Positions 55,031 through 62,499 of a stretch of 64,000 nt of DNA are shown piece by piece. How positions within the stretch are numbered: position 1 is the first letter of the stretch; the number at the start of each line of letters is the position of its first letter. The notes below the pieces were generated by a model that saw nothing but the letters and a program-made list of their open reading frames with translations, was not told where the DNA came from and made no database searches. The DNA comes from Sphingomonas chungangi. GTDB lineage: Bacteria; Pseudomonadota; Alphaproteobacteria; Sphingomonadales; Sphingomonadaceae. The stretch is taken from the NCBI RefSeq assembly GCF_013778325.1, contig NZ_JACEIB010000006.1, forward strand, positions 1 through 64,000, in the 5' to 3' direction. Both the position numbers and the translations under genes were made by a program.

Positions 55031-55087
55031 ATGTCTCATGGTTCAGCAGAGAGGTCGGTTCTGTCCGTTCGGGAGATGCTCCGCTAA
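55031..55087 (+). CDS. 18-codon ORF of a structured leader or dual-function RNA
   Basis: An ATG at 55031 opens an 18-residue peptide, MSHGSAERSVLSVREMLR, with the strongest ribosome site in the window. A second ATG seven codons upstream (55010) is in frame but lacks its own site. The stop codon is inside the first hairpin (CCGCTAA...TTAGCGG, 55081-55107, around GCC-TTCG-GGC), and three further stems and a terminator follow. The next gene downstream is on the other strand, so the peptide is not a leader for a plus-strand gene. Confidence 0.6.
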   Translation: MSHGSAERSVLSVREMLR

Positions 55088-55150
55088 GCCTTCGGGCCTG
55101 TTAGCGGGGCTGGTCTCCCGGGCCGGACCCTCCGGCCGCTGACCATGCGA

Positions 55151-55193
55151 GACCACCGGGGCAAGCTCCGCCCCGGTGGTCTTTCTCTTTTTT
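55151..55193 (+). terminator. terminator of the small 18-codon transcript
   Basis: GACCACCGGGGC (55151-55162), loop AAGCTCC, GCCCCGGTGGTC (55170-55181), then TTTCTCTTTTTT. The perfect 12-bp stem and T-run make it one of the clearest terminators here. Its 5' edge could alternatively pair with GGTCTC at 55112-55117, giving a competing structure. Confidence 0.92.
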
Positions 55194-55214
55194 GCGGTGC
55201 TCGAAGCGGTTACG

Positions 55215-55481
55215 CTATCGATCCTTCGGCGATTTGTTCGCCCACCACGCCAAACCAGCCGCCATCGACAATCCCATAATCCCAATCGACCATACAATCC
55301 GGTCGAGAAGTCTTTCCGAGCTTGCATGGCAATTGGGAGTTTCAGAGCCGCAGTCGCCTAAGGTCAGGGCCAAGACACAAAAACCGAAAATGATGAATGC
55401 GACCGCGCCGATCATGATGCATCCACATCCGGCGATGCGCCTGCGACCGGCGCGCCGCTCATGATCCTCGACGAAGCTCAC
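55215..55481 (-). CDS. hypothetical two-span membrane protein
   Basis: An 88-aa protein if it starts at the GTG at 55481 (SFVEDHERRAGRRRIAG); longer and shorter forms are possible, and no good ribosome site distinguishes them. Two hydrophobic segments (IMIGAVAFIIFGFCVLAL and VWSIGIMGLSMAAGLAW) flank a loop with two Cys. It follows the amidohydrolase gene at 55492 and may be co-transcribed with it. The family is unknown. Confidence 0.5.
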   Translation of the reverse strand: MSFVEDHERRAGRRRIAGCGCIMIGAVAFIIFGFCVLALTLGDCGSETPNCHASSERLLDRIVWSIGIMGLSMAAGLAWWANKSPKDR

Positions 55482-55491
55482 CGTGTGACGC

Positions 55492-56829
55492 TCAATGGCC
55501 CCCCGCGTCCACAATCCCGCCCGCACCCGTCGCCTTGCCACTTGTCTTGTACACCGTCCCGCCCTTCATCACGAACTGCACGCGGGTCAGCTCGGTCACG
55601 TCCCTGAGCGGATCGCCCGTCACCGCGACGATGTCGGCGAAGCGGCCGGGCTGGACGGAGCCGATGTCCTTGCTGTCGCCGATCAGGTCGGCGGCGTTGC
55701 GGGTGGCGGCGAGGATCGCGTCCATCGGCGTCATGCCGGCCTGCACCATCAGCGCGAACTCGCCGGCATTCTCGCCGTGCGGCACCAGCCCCTGATCGGT
55801 GCCGAAGGCGATCTTCACGCCGGCGCGATAGGCGTTCCCGAGATTCTCGCGCAGGCGCGGCGCCACCGCCAGCGCCTTGGCTGCCGAGGATGGCGGCAGT
55901 TGCTCGGGATGGGCCTTCGCGATCTCGTACACCCGTTGCGCGATCAGTAGGGTGGGAACGAGGTAGGTGCCGTGCGCCTTGAACAGCGGATAGCTTTCCG
56001 GCCCGGCATAGCTGCCATGCTCAACGCTATCGACGCCGAGAGCGATGGCATGGTCGATCGCCTCGCGCCCGTGGATGTGGGCCGCCACCTTCAGTCCGAG
56101 CGCGTGCGCGGTGTCGACCACCGCCTTGATCTCGGCATCGCTCATCAGCTGGAGGTTGGGATCGTCGCCCACCGAGAGCACGCCGCCCGACGGCATGATC
56201 TTGATGAGGTCGACACCCTCGCGGCGATGCTGGCGGACGGCGCGGATGGCAGCGTCCGCGCCGTCGATGATCGCCTCGTTCCAGCCCGGATTCTCGAGCG
56301 CGGGGTCGAGGCCCGAATGGCTGTCGCTGTGGCCGCCGGTCGGCCCGAGCGGCGCGCCCGCCACCCACATGCGCGGGCCGGCGATGGTCCCGTCCGCGAT
56401 CGCTTTCTTCATCGCGACGACCACGGCCGTGGTGGCGCCGACGTCGCGCACGCTGGTGAAGCCCGCCTCCAGCGTGGCGCGGGCATAAGCCGGCGTCTTG
56501 TAGATGCCGTCATAGTCCGTCTCGGTGACCATCTCGCGGATCGGATCGCCGCCGTCGAACTGGCCGGTGATGTGGACGTGGCAGTCGATCAGGCCGGGCA
56601 GCACCGTGGCGTTCGACAGGTCGATCACGCTCGCGCCCGCCGGCTGGGTGAAGCCCGGCGTCACCGAGACGATGCGGTCGTCGTGGACGAGGATGGTGAC
56701 CTGCGATTTCGGCGCGCCGCCGGTGCCGTCGATCAGATGCCCCGCATGGATCGCGACGTCCGCCGCCTGCGCCGTCGTCGCCAGCGCACAGGCGAGCGCC
56801 AGGCCCGCCACCCCGTTCGATATCCGCAT
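55492..56829 (-). CDS. secreted metal-dependent amidohydrolase, paralogue of the 10707 gene
   Basis: A 445-aa periplasmic amidohydrolase: signal peptide ending TAQA (about residue 20), HVHITG near residue 84, KIMPSGG (Lys region), HIHG, EHGS and FGTDQG motifs for metal binding and catalysis. The C-terminal strand region (GRFADIVAVTGDPLRDV) closes the barrel. The layout matches the amidohydrolase at 10707-11981. Relatives are annotated as Xaa-Pro dipeptidase or as imidazolonepropionase-like. The start is the ATG at 56829. Substrate is uncertain. Confidence 0.88.
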   Translation of the reverse strand: MRISNGVAGLALACALATTAQAADVAIHAGHLIDGTGGAPKSQVTILVHDDRIVSVTPGFTQPAGASVIDLSNATVLPGLIDCHVHITGQFDGGDPIREMVTETDYDGIYKTPAYARATLEAGFTSVRDVGATTAVVVAMKKAIADGTIAGPRMWVAGAPLGPTGGHSDSHSGLDPALENPGWNEAIIDGADAAIRAVRQHRREGVDLIKIMPSGGVLSVGDDPNLQLMSDAEIKAVVDTAHALGLKVAAHIHGREAIDHAIALGVDSVEHGSYAGPESYPLFKAHGTYLVPTLLIAQRVYEIAKAHPEQLPPSSAAKALAVAPRLRENLGNAYRAGVKIAFGTDQGLVPHGENAGEFALMVQAGMTPMDAILAATRNAADLIGDSKDIGSVQPGRFADIVAVTGDPLRDVTELTRVQFVMKGGTVYKTSGKATGAGGIVDAGGH

Positions 56830-56895
56830 TGTCCATCCCCTGTTGATGCGGGGGAGACTAAGCAGAGGAGGCTTGGATCGGAACCGTTTTCTTCC

Positions 56896-56980
56896 GTTCG
56901 GGCTGAGCCTGTCGAAGCCTTGTCCTTCCTTCTTGCACGCTTGAAGAGGAGGGCAGCACTTCGACAAGCTCAGTGCGAAC
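56896..56980. repeat. imperfect palindrome, family A copy 2
   Basis: The 85-bp sequence starts GTTCGGGCTGAGCCTGTCGA and ends with the mirror CTTCGACAAGCTCAGTGCGAAC-type arm. It matches the repeat at 53906-53988 in both arms; the centres differ. It lies just upstream of the amidohydrolase start region and downstream of the DUF2721 gene stop. Confidence 0.8.
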
Positions 56981-56991
56981 GATTTAGGTGC

Positions 56992-57387
56992 TTACTCCCG
57001 CTCCAGCAGCTCGTTGCGGATGCGGATCGCGCGGCTGGCGAGGCGGACCTCGTAGAGGAACGCGCCCAGCGCCGCGATCAGCAGCAGCATCGCGACGATG
57101 AACAGGCTCGCCACCGTCCGCCCGAAGCGGGTATCGAGCAGCCCTGCCACGAACAGCATCACCACCAGCAGGCACACCGCGATCGCGCTCGCCGTGGCCA
57201 GCGCGATCGCGGTGTTGATGATCCGCATCCGCCGGTCGAGCAGCCGCAACTCCGGCACCGAGAGCGAGCGGGGCAGGGTGGCGAACTGCTCCTCCAGCCA
57301 GCGCGCCCGGTCCACCACGCGGGCGAGCCGGGTCGCGAACAGGTTGATCAGCAGCCCCAGCGCAGAGAGCAGGAAGGCCGGCGCCAC
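56992..57387 (-). CDS. DUF2721-family membrane protein, start uncertain
   Basis: At least 131 aa. It has an N-terminal hydrophobic segment, a charged helix with the DUF2721 signature (VVDRARWLEEQF), and two further spans around residues 57-82 and 90-112. The GTG at 57387 leaves out about ten residues that the family normally has before VAPAFLL. The frame remains open upstream (ETIGHAISLA) to a CTG at 57435, which has AAGGACT before it and lies just past the preceding gene's stop; no ATG, GTG or TTG is available there. The function is unknown. Confidence 0.75.
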   Translation of the reverse strand: MAPAFLLSALGLLINLFATRLARVVDRARWLEEQFATLPRSLSVPELRLLDRRMRIINTAIALATASAIAVCLLVVMLFVAGLLDTRFGRTVASLFIVAMLLLIAALGAFLYEVRLASRAIRIRNELLERE

Positions 57388-57439
57388 CGCCAGCGAGATG
57401 GCATGGCCGATCGTCTCGGGAGCGGTGGGCTGCAGGGCG

Positions 57440-58021
57440 TCAGTCCTTTTCGGGAAGGGGCACGTTGAACCCGTTCAACGTCATCGAGACGAGCGCGTAA
57501 AGCCCCACCAGATAGATCAGTTCGTTGGTGCCATGCTGGCCGAAGGTGGAGACCGCGAGCGCATAGACCGGCTGGGGCAGCACGCCGCCGTTCACCAGCG
57601 CGTAGGCAACGTCGTAGCCGATCCCCTCCTCGGCGGAGAGGCCAGCCGGGCGCGAGCCGGAGACGAGCGTCGCCAGCGTGGCGTCGTCCATCTCGTCCTT
57701 CTCGGCGACGGCGATGTGGGCGTAGATCTCGTAGGCCGCGTCGAAATGCGCGCCGGTCACCAGGATCGCGACCTGCCGCACCCGATCGGGCAGCGTCGCC
57801 TCCATGGTCATCGCCTTGGTGAGTTCCCAGATCGCGCCGCCGATGCGCGGTTCGTGGAGCCAAGGGTTCCACGGCCCCATCAGCGCCCCGGCCTCGGTGG
57901 TGCCCTCGGGCGCGATGGTGATGAAGGCGTTGAAGTCGGATCCGATGCCCTTCTTCATGTCGGCGTAGAGGGGCTTCTGCTCCTCGGTCAGGTCGGCGGG
58001 CGCGATGAGGGGGAGGCGCAT
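57440..58021 (-). CDS. carboxymuconolactone decarboxylase-family protein
   Basis: A 193-aa all-helical protein of the carboxymuconolactone decarboxylase/AhpD superfamily. The core helix pair reads HFDAAYEIYAHIAVAEK. The CxxC of AhpD-type alkylhydroperoxidases is absent, so it is not a peroxidase of that kind. It likely handles a small organic acid or acts as an uncharacterised decarboxylase. It is adjacent upstream of the DUF2721 gene. Confidence 0.85.
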   Translation of the reverse strand: MRLPLIAPADLTEEQKPLYADMKKGIGSDFNAFITIAPEGTTEAGALMGPWNPWLHEPRIGGAIWELTKAMTMEATLPDRVRQVAILVTGAHFDAAYEIYAHIAVAEKDEMDDATLATLVSGSRPAGLSAEEGIGYDVAYALVNGGVLPQPVYALAVSTFGQHGTNELIYLVGLYALVSMTLNGFNVPLPEKD

Positions 58022-58104
58022 GGGTACATCCTTCGCTTGAGGTTACTCCCGTCCTCTCCTTCGGACCTGCGCCCGCCATTCAGGCGGTACGCAATCTTTT
58101 CGAC

Positions 58105-58128
58105 GGAATGCGCGGAAGAGCGCATTCC
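58105..58128 (-). terminator. hairpin after the OsmC gene
   Basis: GGAATGCGC, loop GGAAGA, GCGCATTCC: perfect 9-bp arms downstream of the OsmC gene and its repeat B copy. There is no T-run, so it is a weak terminator or mRNA end. Confidence 0.4.
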
Positions 58129-58134
58129 GAGGCG

Positions 58135-58212
58135 GCACCGGCCCGCTCCCCCACCCGGCCTCCCATCTAGGATACGCTGTTTGGGAGGCCGGGTGGGGGA
58201 GCGGGCCGGTGC
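58135..58212. repeat. 78-bp palindromic repeat, family B copy 2
   Basis: Identical base for base to 54632-54709, including the loop. It follows the OsmC stop codon by 5 bases, on the minus strand, and therefore lies in the 3' end of that transcript. Confidence 0.92.
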
Positions 58213-58217
58213 GGTCT

Positions 58218-58643
58218 TCAACTCTCCAAAGTCGCTTCCAGCGTGATCTCGGCCTTGAGCAGCTTGGAGATCGGGCAGCCGGCCTTGGCCTCGGCCGCGA
58301 TGCGATCGAACTCGCTCTGCGCGATGCCGGGGATGCGCGCGGTCAGCGTCAGCGCGGATTTGGTCACGGCGAAGCCGTCGCCATCCTTGTCGAGCGTCAC
58401 CGCCGCCTTGGTGTCGAGCGTGCCGTCCTCGTGGCCCGCCTTCGCCAGCGCGAAGCTCAGCGCCATGGTGAAGCACGATGCGTGGGCGGCCGCCACCAGC
58501 TCTTCCGGATTGGTGCCCGCCTCGTTCTCGAAGCGGGTGTTGAAATCGTAGCGGGCGTCGGACAGCACGCCGGACTGCGTGGAGACGCGGCCCTTGCCGG
58601 CCTTGCCGAGGCCTTCGTAATGGGCGGAACCGGTGCGGATCAT
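58218..58643 (-). CDS. osmC: OsmC-family peroxide reductase
   Basis: A 141-aa OsmC/Ohr-family thiol peroxidase that reduces organic hydroperoxides in the cytoplasm. The two catalytic Cys are in [10 protein letters not shown] (about residue 57) and AGCPISKLL (about 123), with the Glu helix [10 protein letters not shown] between strands. The ribosome site AGGAGA precedes the ATG at 58643. Length equals E. coli OsmC (143), so it is OsmC rather than Ohr. Confidence 0.92.
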   Translation of the reverse strand: MIRTGSAHYEGLGKAGKGRVSTQSGVLSDARYDFNTRFENEAGTNPEELVAAAHASCFTMALSFALAKAGHEDGTLDTKAAVTLDKDGDGFAVTKSALTLTARIPGIAQSEFDRIAAEAKAGCPISKLLKAEITLEATLES

Positions 58644-58764
58644 GGCTGTCTCCTGGTGTGTGGTCAGGCCCCAACGTGCGAGCGCCGGGAGGGTTCGATG
58701 CGCCCGTCCCGGCATCCGGTGCGTTGATCCTACAGCGACCCTAGCCACAGGAGAAGGCACCGCG

Positions 58765-59202
58765 ATGACGGACGCCAAGCCCGCCCATCATGAGGGCGAT
58801 CCCGACACCCACAAGGTCGAGCATGACGAGCACAGCGCCGGCAAGCCGCAGGCGAGCCCCAAGCTCAACGCCGTCGGCCTGCCCGAGCCGGAGACGGAGC
58901 AGCCGGTCGACCTGCCGCACCCCGATCGCCCCCATGGCGAGCGGCAGGACGGGCCGGGCGCCGGCCCGCGCCGGGCGGATCGCCACGATGCGGTGCCCGC
59001 CGGTTCCACGCATGCGACCCGCAAGGGCGCCGACCAGGGCAAGCCCGAGGAGCCCGACGCCGCGCATCGCGGCCAGCCGGCGCTGTTGCGCACCGGCGAG
59101 GCGAGCGGATCGGGCGCCAGCGCGGGCGGCACCCGCCACGGGGCGCCGGAGGAACCCGCCACCGACAGCGCCGGCGGGGCGGGGCGGGATCGAGCCTCCT
59201 GA
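58765..59202 (+). CDS. disordered, charged 145-aa protein
   Basis: A protein of low complexity, very rich in Gly, Pro, Asp, Glu, His and Arg, with no hydrophobic core, so it is probably intrinsically disordered. AGGAG precedes the ATG at 58765. It is divergent from osmC (121 bases), and both could share a stress-responsive promoter. The protein resembles hydrophilin-like or desiccation-stress proteins in composition only. Confidence 0.65.
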   Translation: MTDAKPAHHEGDPDTHKVEHDEHSAGKPQASPKLNAVGLPEPETEQPVDLPHPDRPHGERQDGPGAGPRRADRHDAVPAGSTHATRKGADQGKPEEPDAAHRGQPALLRTGEASGSGASAGGTRHGAPEEPATDSAGGAGRDRAS

Positions 59203-59348
59203 AATCCTCCCCCGCCAAGGAGGAGGATCAGGGTGCTGGCGAATGCGCCTCGCGCAACCGCCATTGCTCCGTTTTCATTTGAAACGCTGCGTTGCAGCAA
59301 TACATCCGGGCCATCAAGCCGACATCATGTCGGGCCCGGAGATCCATC

Positions 59349-59660
59349 ATGCGTCACGCGCTTCTCGCCCTGATCGCCGCCGCCATCGCCACCCCCGCAG
59401 TCGCGGGTGACTTCGTGGCCGGCGGCGAGCATTACAGCTACACCGCCGCGCGCGACGCGCATGGCGACGTCGTGCTCAATGGCCAGGCTGGCCACGATCC
59501 CTTTGCGCTGCGCGTGCACGGCAACCACGTGTCGGGATCGATGGGCTATTCGGCCATCTCGTTCAAGGTGTCGGACGAGGCGCTCGCCCGCCTGAACGAC
59601 GAGGTGCCCGGCGCCGCCCGGCAGGCCTCGGCCGCCCCGGCGACGCTCGCCGCCAACTGA
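59349..59660 (+). CDS. small exported hypothetical protein
   Basis: A 103-aa periplasmic protein with a signal peptide (about 1-19, ending PAVAG) and a beta-rich mature part (HYSYTAARDAHGDVVLNGQAG, FALRVHGNHVSGSMGYSAISF). Its Ala-rich tail looks unstructured. No family is recognised. It ends before a strong terminator (59715-59748). Confidence 0.68.
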   Translation: MRHALLALIAAAIATPAVAGDFVAGGEHYSYTAARDAHGDVVLNGQAGHDPFALRVHGNHVSGSMGYSAISFKVSDEALARLNDEVPGAARQASAAPATLAAN

Positions 59661-59714
59661 CCTGCCCCGCCCGGCCCGCCGAGGGTCGGGACGGAGCCTG
59701 TACCCGCGTAGCAG

Positions 59715-59748
59715 AGCCCCGTGACGGTCCGCCGTCGCGGGGCTTTTT
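59715..59748 (+). terminator. rho-independent terminator after the small exported protein
   Basis: AGCCCCG-T-GACGG, TCCG loop, CCGTC-G-CGGGGCT, followed by TTTTT. All stem bases pair apart from one T/G bulge pair. Confidence 0.9.
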
Positions 59749-59766
59749 CGCAGGTGCGGCATCGGA

Positions 59767-59988
59767 TCAGCGCAGCTCGCGGGTGCGGACGCGGCCGAGC
59801 AGGAAGCGCTCCAGCACCGCGAGCTGCGCGCGGTTGTGCGCCTCGGCCGGAGTCGGCGGGCCATGGCGCGCCGCATTCGCCGCATCGCGCCGCGCGGCCC
59901 AGGCGGCATGCTCGGGATGGCCGTCGGTCGCCGCCTCGGTGCGGGTCTGGAAGCAGGGGCGTTCGGGCGTGGGGATGAAGGGAGGCAT
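59767..59988 (-). CDS. hypothetical protein (73 aa)
   Basis: A soluble, Arg/Ala-rich 73-aa protein beginning MPPFIPTPERPCFQTRTEAA and ending LLGRVRTRELR. AAGG lies upstream of the ATG at 59988. It is downstream of and co-directional with the terminase-small-subunit-like gene at 60058, so the two may be one unit. No function is recognised. Confidence 0.5.
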   Translation of the reverse strand: MPPFIPTPERPCFQTRTEAATDGHPEHAAWAARRDAANAARHGPPTPAEAHNRAQLAVLERFLLGRVRTRELR

Positions 59989-60057
59989 GGTCGGCCTTTC
60001 GGGCGAAGTTGACGAAGTTGACAGCGGCGGGGCCGCTCGGAAGACATATCTAGTCGA

Positions 60058-60936
60058 CTAACACACCCGTCCGCGCGACTTGCCCGGCCTGCGCCGACCG
60101 TCGCCGGGGCGGTGCGCGGACGCGCCGTCGGCCTCCGCCTGCAAAGCCGCGAGCGCCTCGTCGAGCCGGGGCCGGTGGGCGTAGCTGTGCGCGCCGGCCC
60201 AGTGGCGCAGATCCGATTGCGGGGCGAAGCCGAACGGATCGCGCACGCGCAGCAGCGTCATCAGCAGATTGTCGTTGAAGCGCCGCCGGGTGCCGACCTG
60301 CTCGCCCTTCCAGAAGACCGGCTCCTCCACCCCCTCGATCGCGCGATCATAGGCGATGTCGCCCAGCAGGTTGATCGCGCAGGTCATCGCGACATCCCAG
60401 GCCTCCCGGAAGGCGTCGGCGTCGGCGCGGTTGCGCTGCGCGTAGAGCGCCTGCCGCGACAACCCGCACGCCTTCGCCGCGCGGGAGACGCTGGCGGTGG
60501 CGGCGAGAGTCTCGAAGAAGATGCGCTGGCGCTCGGGGGTGAGGCCGTCGTGGCGCGGCGCGGGGGAGGGGGTATCGGCGGAGTGGGCGACGGCAGGCGG
60601 CCGCTCCGCGTCCGTCACGCCCTCCGCCTGGGCGTCGTCGGCCGGGGTGGCCGCCGGAGCGCCCGGTGCCGGATCCCGGAGCGGCGCCCCCGGGCCGGGC
60701 CGCAGGCCTGCGGGCGGCTCCAGCCCCTCCTCGTCGATCTCCTGCGGAGAGTGGACAGCCGGGATGAAGCCCTGCGCGTCGCGCGGCAGCGCCTCGATCG
60801 GCCCGTGCGCGGGATGGGGGAGCTGCGTACCTCCCATCTCCGTCTCGCCGAGTTCGCCGAGCCGCGCGAGGGCTTCGGCGGGGACCAGCGGACGAGGCTC
60901 GGGCTGCACGAGACGGACGGGACGGCGACGGGGCAT
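60058..60936 (-). CDS. helix-turn-helix protein resembling phage terminase small subunits
   Basis: A 292-aa protein in two parts: an unstructured Pro/Ala-rich N-terminal half (about 1-130) and a C-terminal half with a psq/Terminase-type helix-turn-helix (LTPERQRIFFETLAATASVS, then RAAKACGLSRQALYAQR). It then has a conserved GVEEPVFWKGEQVGTRRRFND segment and a basic end. Such proteins are found in phages and as orphans in sphingomonads. No terminase large subunit is present, so this is a lone remnant or a domesticated gene. The ribosome site AAAGGAG precedes the ATG. Confidence 0.7.
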   Translation of the reverse strand: MPRRRPVRLVQPEPRPLVPAEALARLGELGETEMGGTQLPHPAHGPIEALPRDAQGFIPAVHSPQEIDEEGLEPPAGLRPGPGAPLRDPAPGAPAATPADDAQAEGVTDAERPPAVAHSADTPSPAPRHDGLTPERQRIFFETLAATASVSRAAKACGLSRQALYAQRNRADADAFREAWDVAMTCAINLLGDIAYDRAIEGVEEPVFWKGEQVGTRRRFNDNLLMTLLRVRDPFGFAPQSDLRHWAGAHSYAHRPRLDEALAALQAEADGASAHRPGDGRRRPGKSRGRVC

Positions 60937-61085
60937 GAGTCGGCTCCTTTGTACAACGGAGCTAACCCATATGGCACTATTTTGGCGTGTAGGAAAAGGG
61001 TATTTGATCTGTTATGCCGCCCTCGGCGGTCTTGCCTCGATAGCCGCCTCAGCCGGAGCGAAACGAAAGATGGGCTGCTGTCCGC

Positions 61086-61129
61086 GGGGTTGGCGGTCAT
61101 CCTGACACCCGAGAACCGCCATTGACCCC
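61086..61129. promoter_or_regulatory. inverted repeat upstream of the R-M operon
   Basis: GGGGT-TGGCGGT (61086-61097) pairs with ACCGCCA-TTG-ACCCC (61115-61129), with a TTG bulge. It lies 35 bases before the restriction gene. It could be a control element of the R-M operon or a mark of an insertion edge. Confidence 0.4.
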
Positions 61130-61163
61130 TTGTTCCGATTCTCTCTTTGTTCCAGGATAGGCC

Positions 61164-61811
61164 GTGGTTACGACTCATCTCATCCCGGCCGATGTTGCCG
61201 AGCTATACGAAGTGCATGAATGGCGTAACGCGACGGGAATTTTGTCGACCGCACATCCTGCTGAGTGGGACGAGATCATCGCAGCACTTCGCGAATTTCG
61301 TTTTCTACGGAGCGAGGTGTTGAAGGGCGGCGGTCGCAAAAGCGTGATCGCTTCGCGTTTTGATGGTTTTCTCACTGAGCGGGGCTGGGAGGAGCGAAAG
61401 TTCGCGACGAGTATCCGCGTTGATCGAGAAGAGCGGGATTCGCCGACCCACAAGGTCGATTGTTTCAAGGGGCGCGTCGGCCTTGAGATTGAGTGGAACA
61501 ACAAGGATCCATTCTTCGATCGCGACCTCAACAATTTTCGCCTGCTATTCGATTTGCGTGTGATCGATGTCGGGGTGATCTTGACGCGATCCAGTCACCT
61601 TCAGACGATCTTCAAATCGTTGGGTAAGAAGGTTGCGGACAAATACGGCGCTTCGACGACGCACATGGACAAGCTTTTGCCACGCTTAGAGGGCGGGGGT
61701 GGTGGTGGCTGTCCGATCCTCGCTTTCGGGATCACGCGAAATCTCTATGTCGAAGATGAGGCGCCGATCGAGATGGCTATAGACGAGGGGGCAGACGATG
61801 ACGCCGAGTGA
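61164..61811 (+). CDS. type II restriction endonuclease, BglII family
   Basis: A 215-aa nuclease of the BglII family. The catalytic signature is clear: Asp99 then eight residues then Glu108-Ile-Glu110 in the segment DCFKGRVGLEIEWNNK, which corresponds to D84-x8-E93-x-Q95 of BglII with Gln replaced by Glu. The central basic patch (GGGRKSVIASRFD) and the N-terminal helix bundle fit. It would cut DNA at a short palindrome that the adjacent methylase protects. The base composition is visibly less GC-rich than the neighbours, suggesting horizontal gain. The 3' end overlaps the methylase gene by 14 bases. Confidence 0.85.
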   Translation: MVTTHLIPADVAELYEVHEWRNATGILSTAHPAEWDEIIAALREFRFLRSEVLKGGGRKSVIASRFDGFLTERGWEERKFATSIRVDREERDSPTHKVDCFKGRVGLEIEWNNKDPFFDRDLNNFRLLFDLRVIDVGVILTRSSHLQTIFKSLGKKVADKYGASTTHMDKLLPRLEGGGGGGCPILAFGITRNLYVEDEAPIEMAIDEGADDDAE

Positions 61812-62445
61812 CGATTTTGCGCAGGCGACGCGCGGGCGGAAGTTTTCGACCATCCTCGCCGATCCGCCGTGGCGGTTCACCAACCGCACCGGCAAGATGG
61901 CGCCGGAGCATCGCCGCCTGTCGCGCTATGGCACGATGAGCCTCGATGAGATTTGCGCGTTGCCGGTGGAGGGCGTCGCGGCCGATCCGGCGCACCTCTA
62001 TCTATGGGTGCCGAACGCGCTGCTGCCCGATGGCCTGCAGGTGATGAAGGCATGGGGGTTCGAATACAAATCGAACCTCGTCTGGCACAAGATACGCAAG
62101 GACGGCGGATCGGACGGGCGCGGCGTCGGCTTTTACTTCCGCAACGTGACCGAGCTATGCCTGTTCGGCGTGCGTGGCAAGAATGCACGCACGCTGGCAC
62201 CTGGGCGCCGGCAGGTGAACCTACTCGGCACCCGCAAGCGTGAGCACAGCCGCAAGCCTGACGAGTTCTATGACATCATCGAAGCCTGCTCGCCTAAGTC
62301 GCGGCTAGAGATGTTTGCGCGCGGTACGCGCAAGGGCTGGGATACGTGGGGCAACCAGGCCGAGGAATATGAAATCGGCTGGGATACCTACGCCCATAAC
62401 TCACGTCGGGATGGCGAGGTGGTTTGGGTTGAAGCGGCCGAGTAA
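61798..62445 (+). CDS. MT-A70-type adenine methyltransferase of the R-M pair
   Basis: A 215-aa N6-adenine DNA methyltransferase of the MT-A70 family. The catalytic DPPW motif is at about residues 21-24 (ILADPPWRF), and the AdoMet-binding and target region (LYLWVPNALLPDGLQVMKAWGF) follows. The C-terminal region contains ARGTRKGWDTWGNQAEEYE. It overlaps the restriction gene start-to-stop (14 bases), so the two are coexpressed. It probably protects the host site. MT-A70 paired with a BglII-type nuclease is an uncommon combination. Confidence 0.85.
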   Translation: MTPSDDFAQATRGRKFSTILADPPWRFTNRTGKMAPEHRRLSRYGTMSLDEICALPVEGVAADPAHLYLWVPNALLPDGLQVMKAWGFEYKSNLVWHKIRKDGGSDGRGVGFYFRNVTELCLFGVRGKNARTLAPGRRQVNLLGTRKREHSRKPDEFYDIIEACSPKSRLEMFARGTRKGWDTWGNQAEEYEIGWDTYAHNSRRDGEVVWVEAAE

Positions 62446-62499
62446 GGTTGTAGTTGATAATACTTAGGTCCTGCCCCATGTTGGAAGTGGGAGGGGCGT

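Noticed and set aside
54812-55087. 91-codon plus-strand frame containing the 18-codon ORF
   Set aside because: Upstream part overlaps the 46-aa gene in another frame, lacks a ribosome site and has no family; only the end from 55031 is supported.
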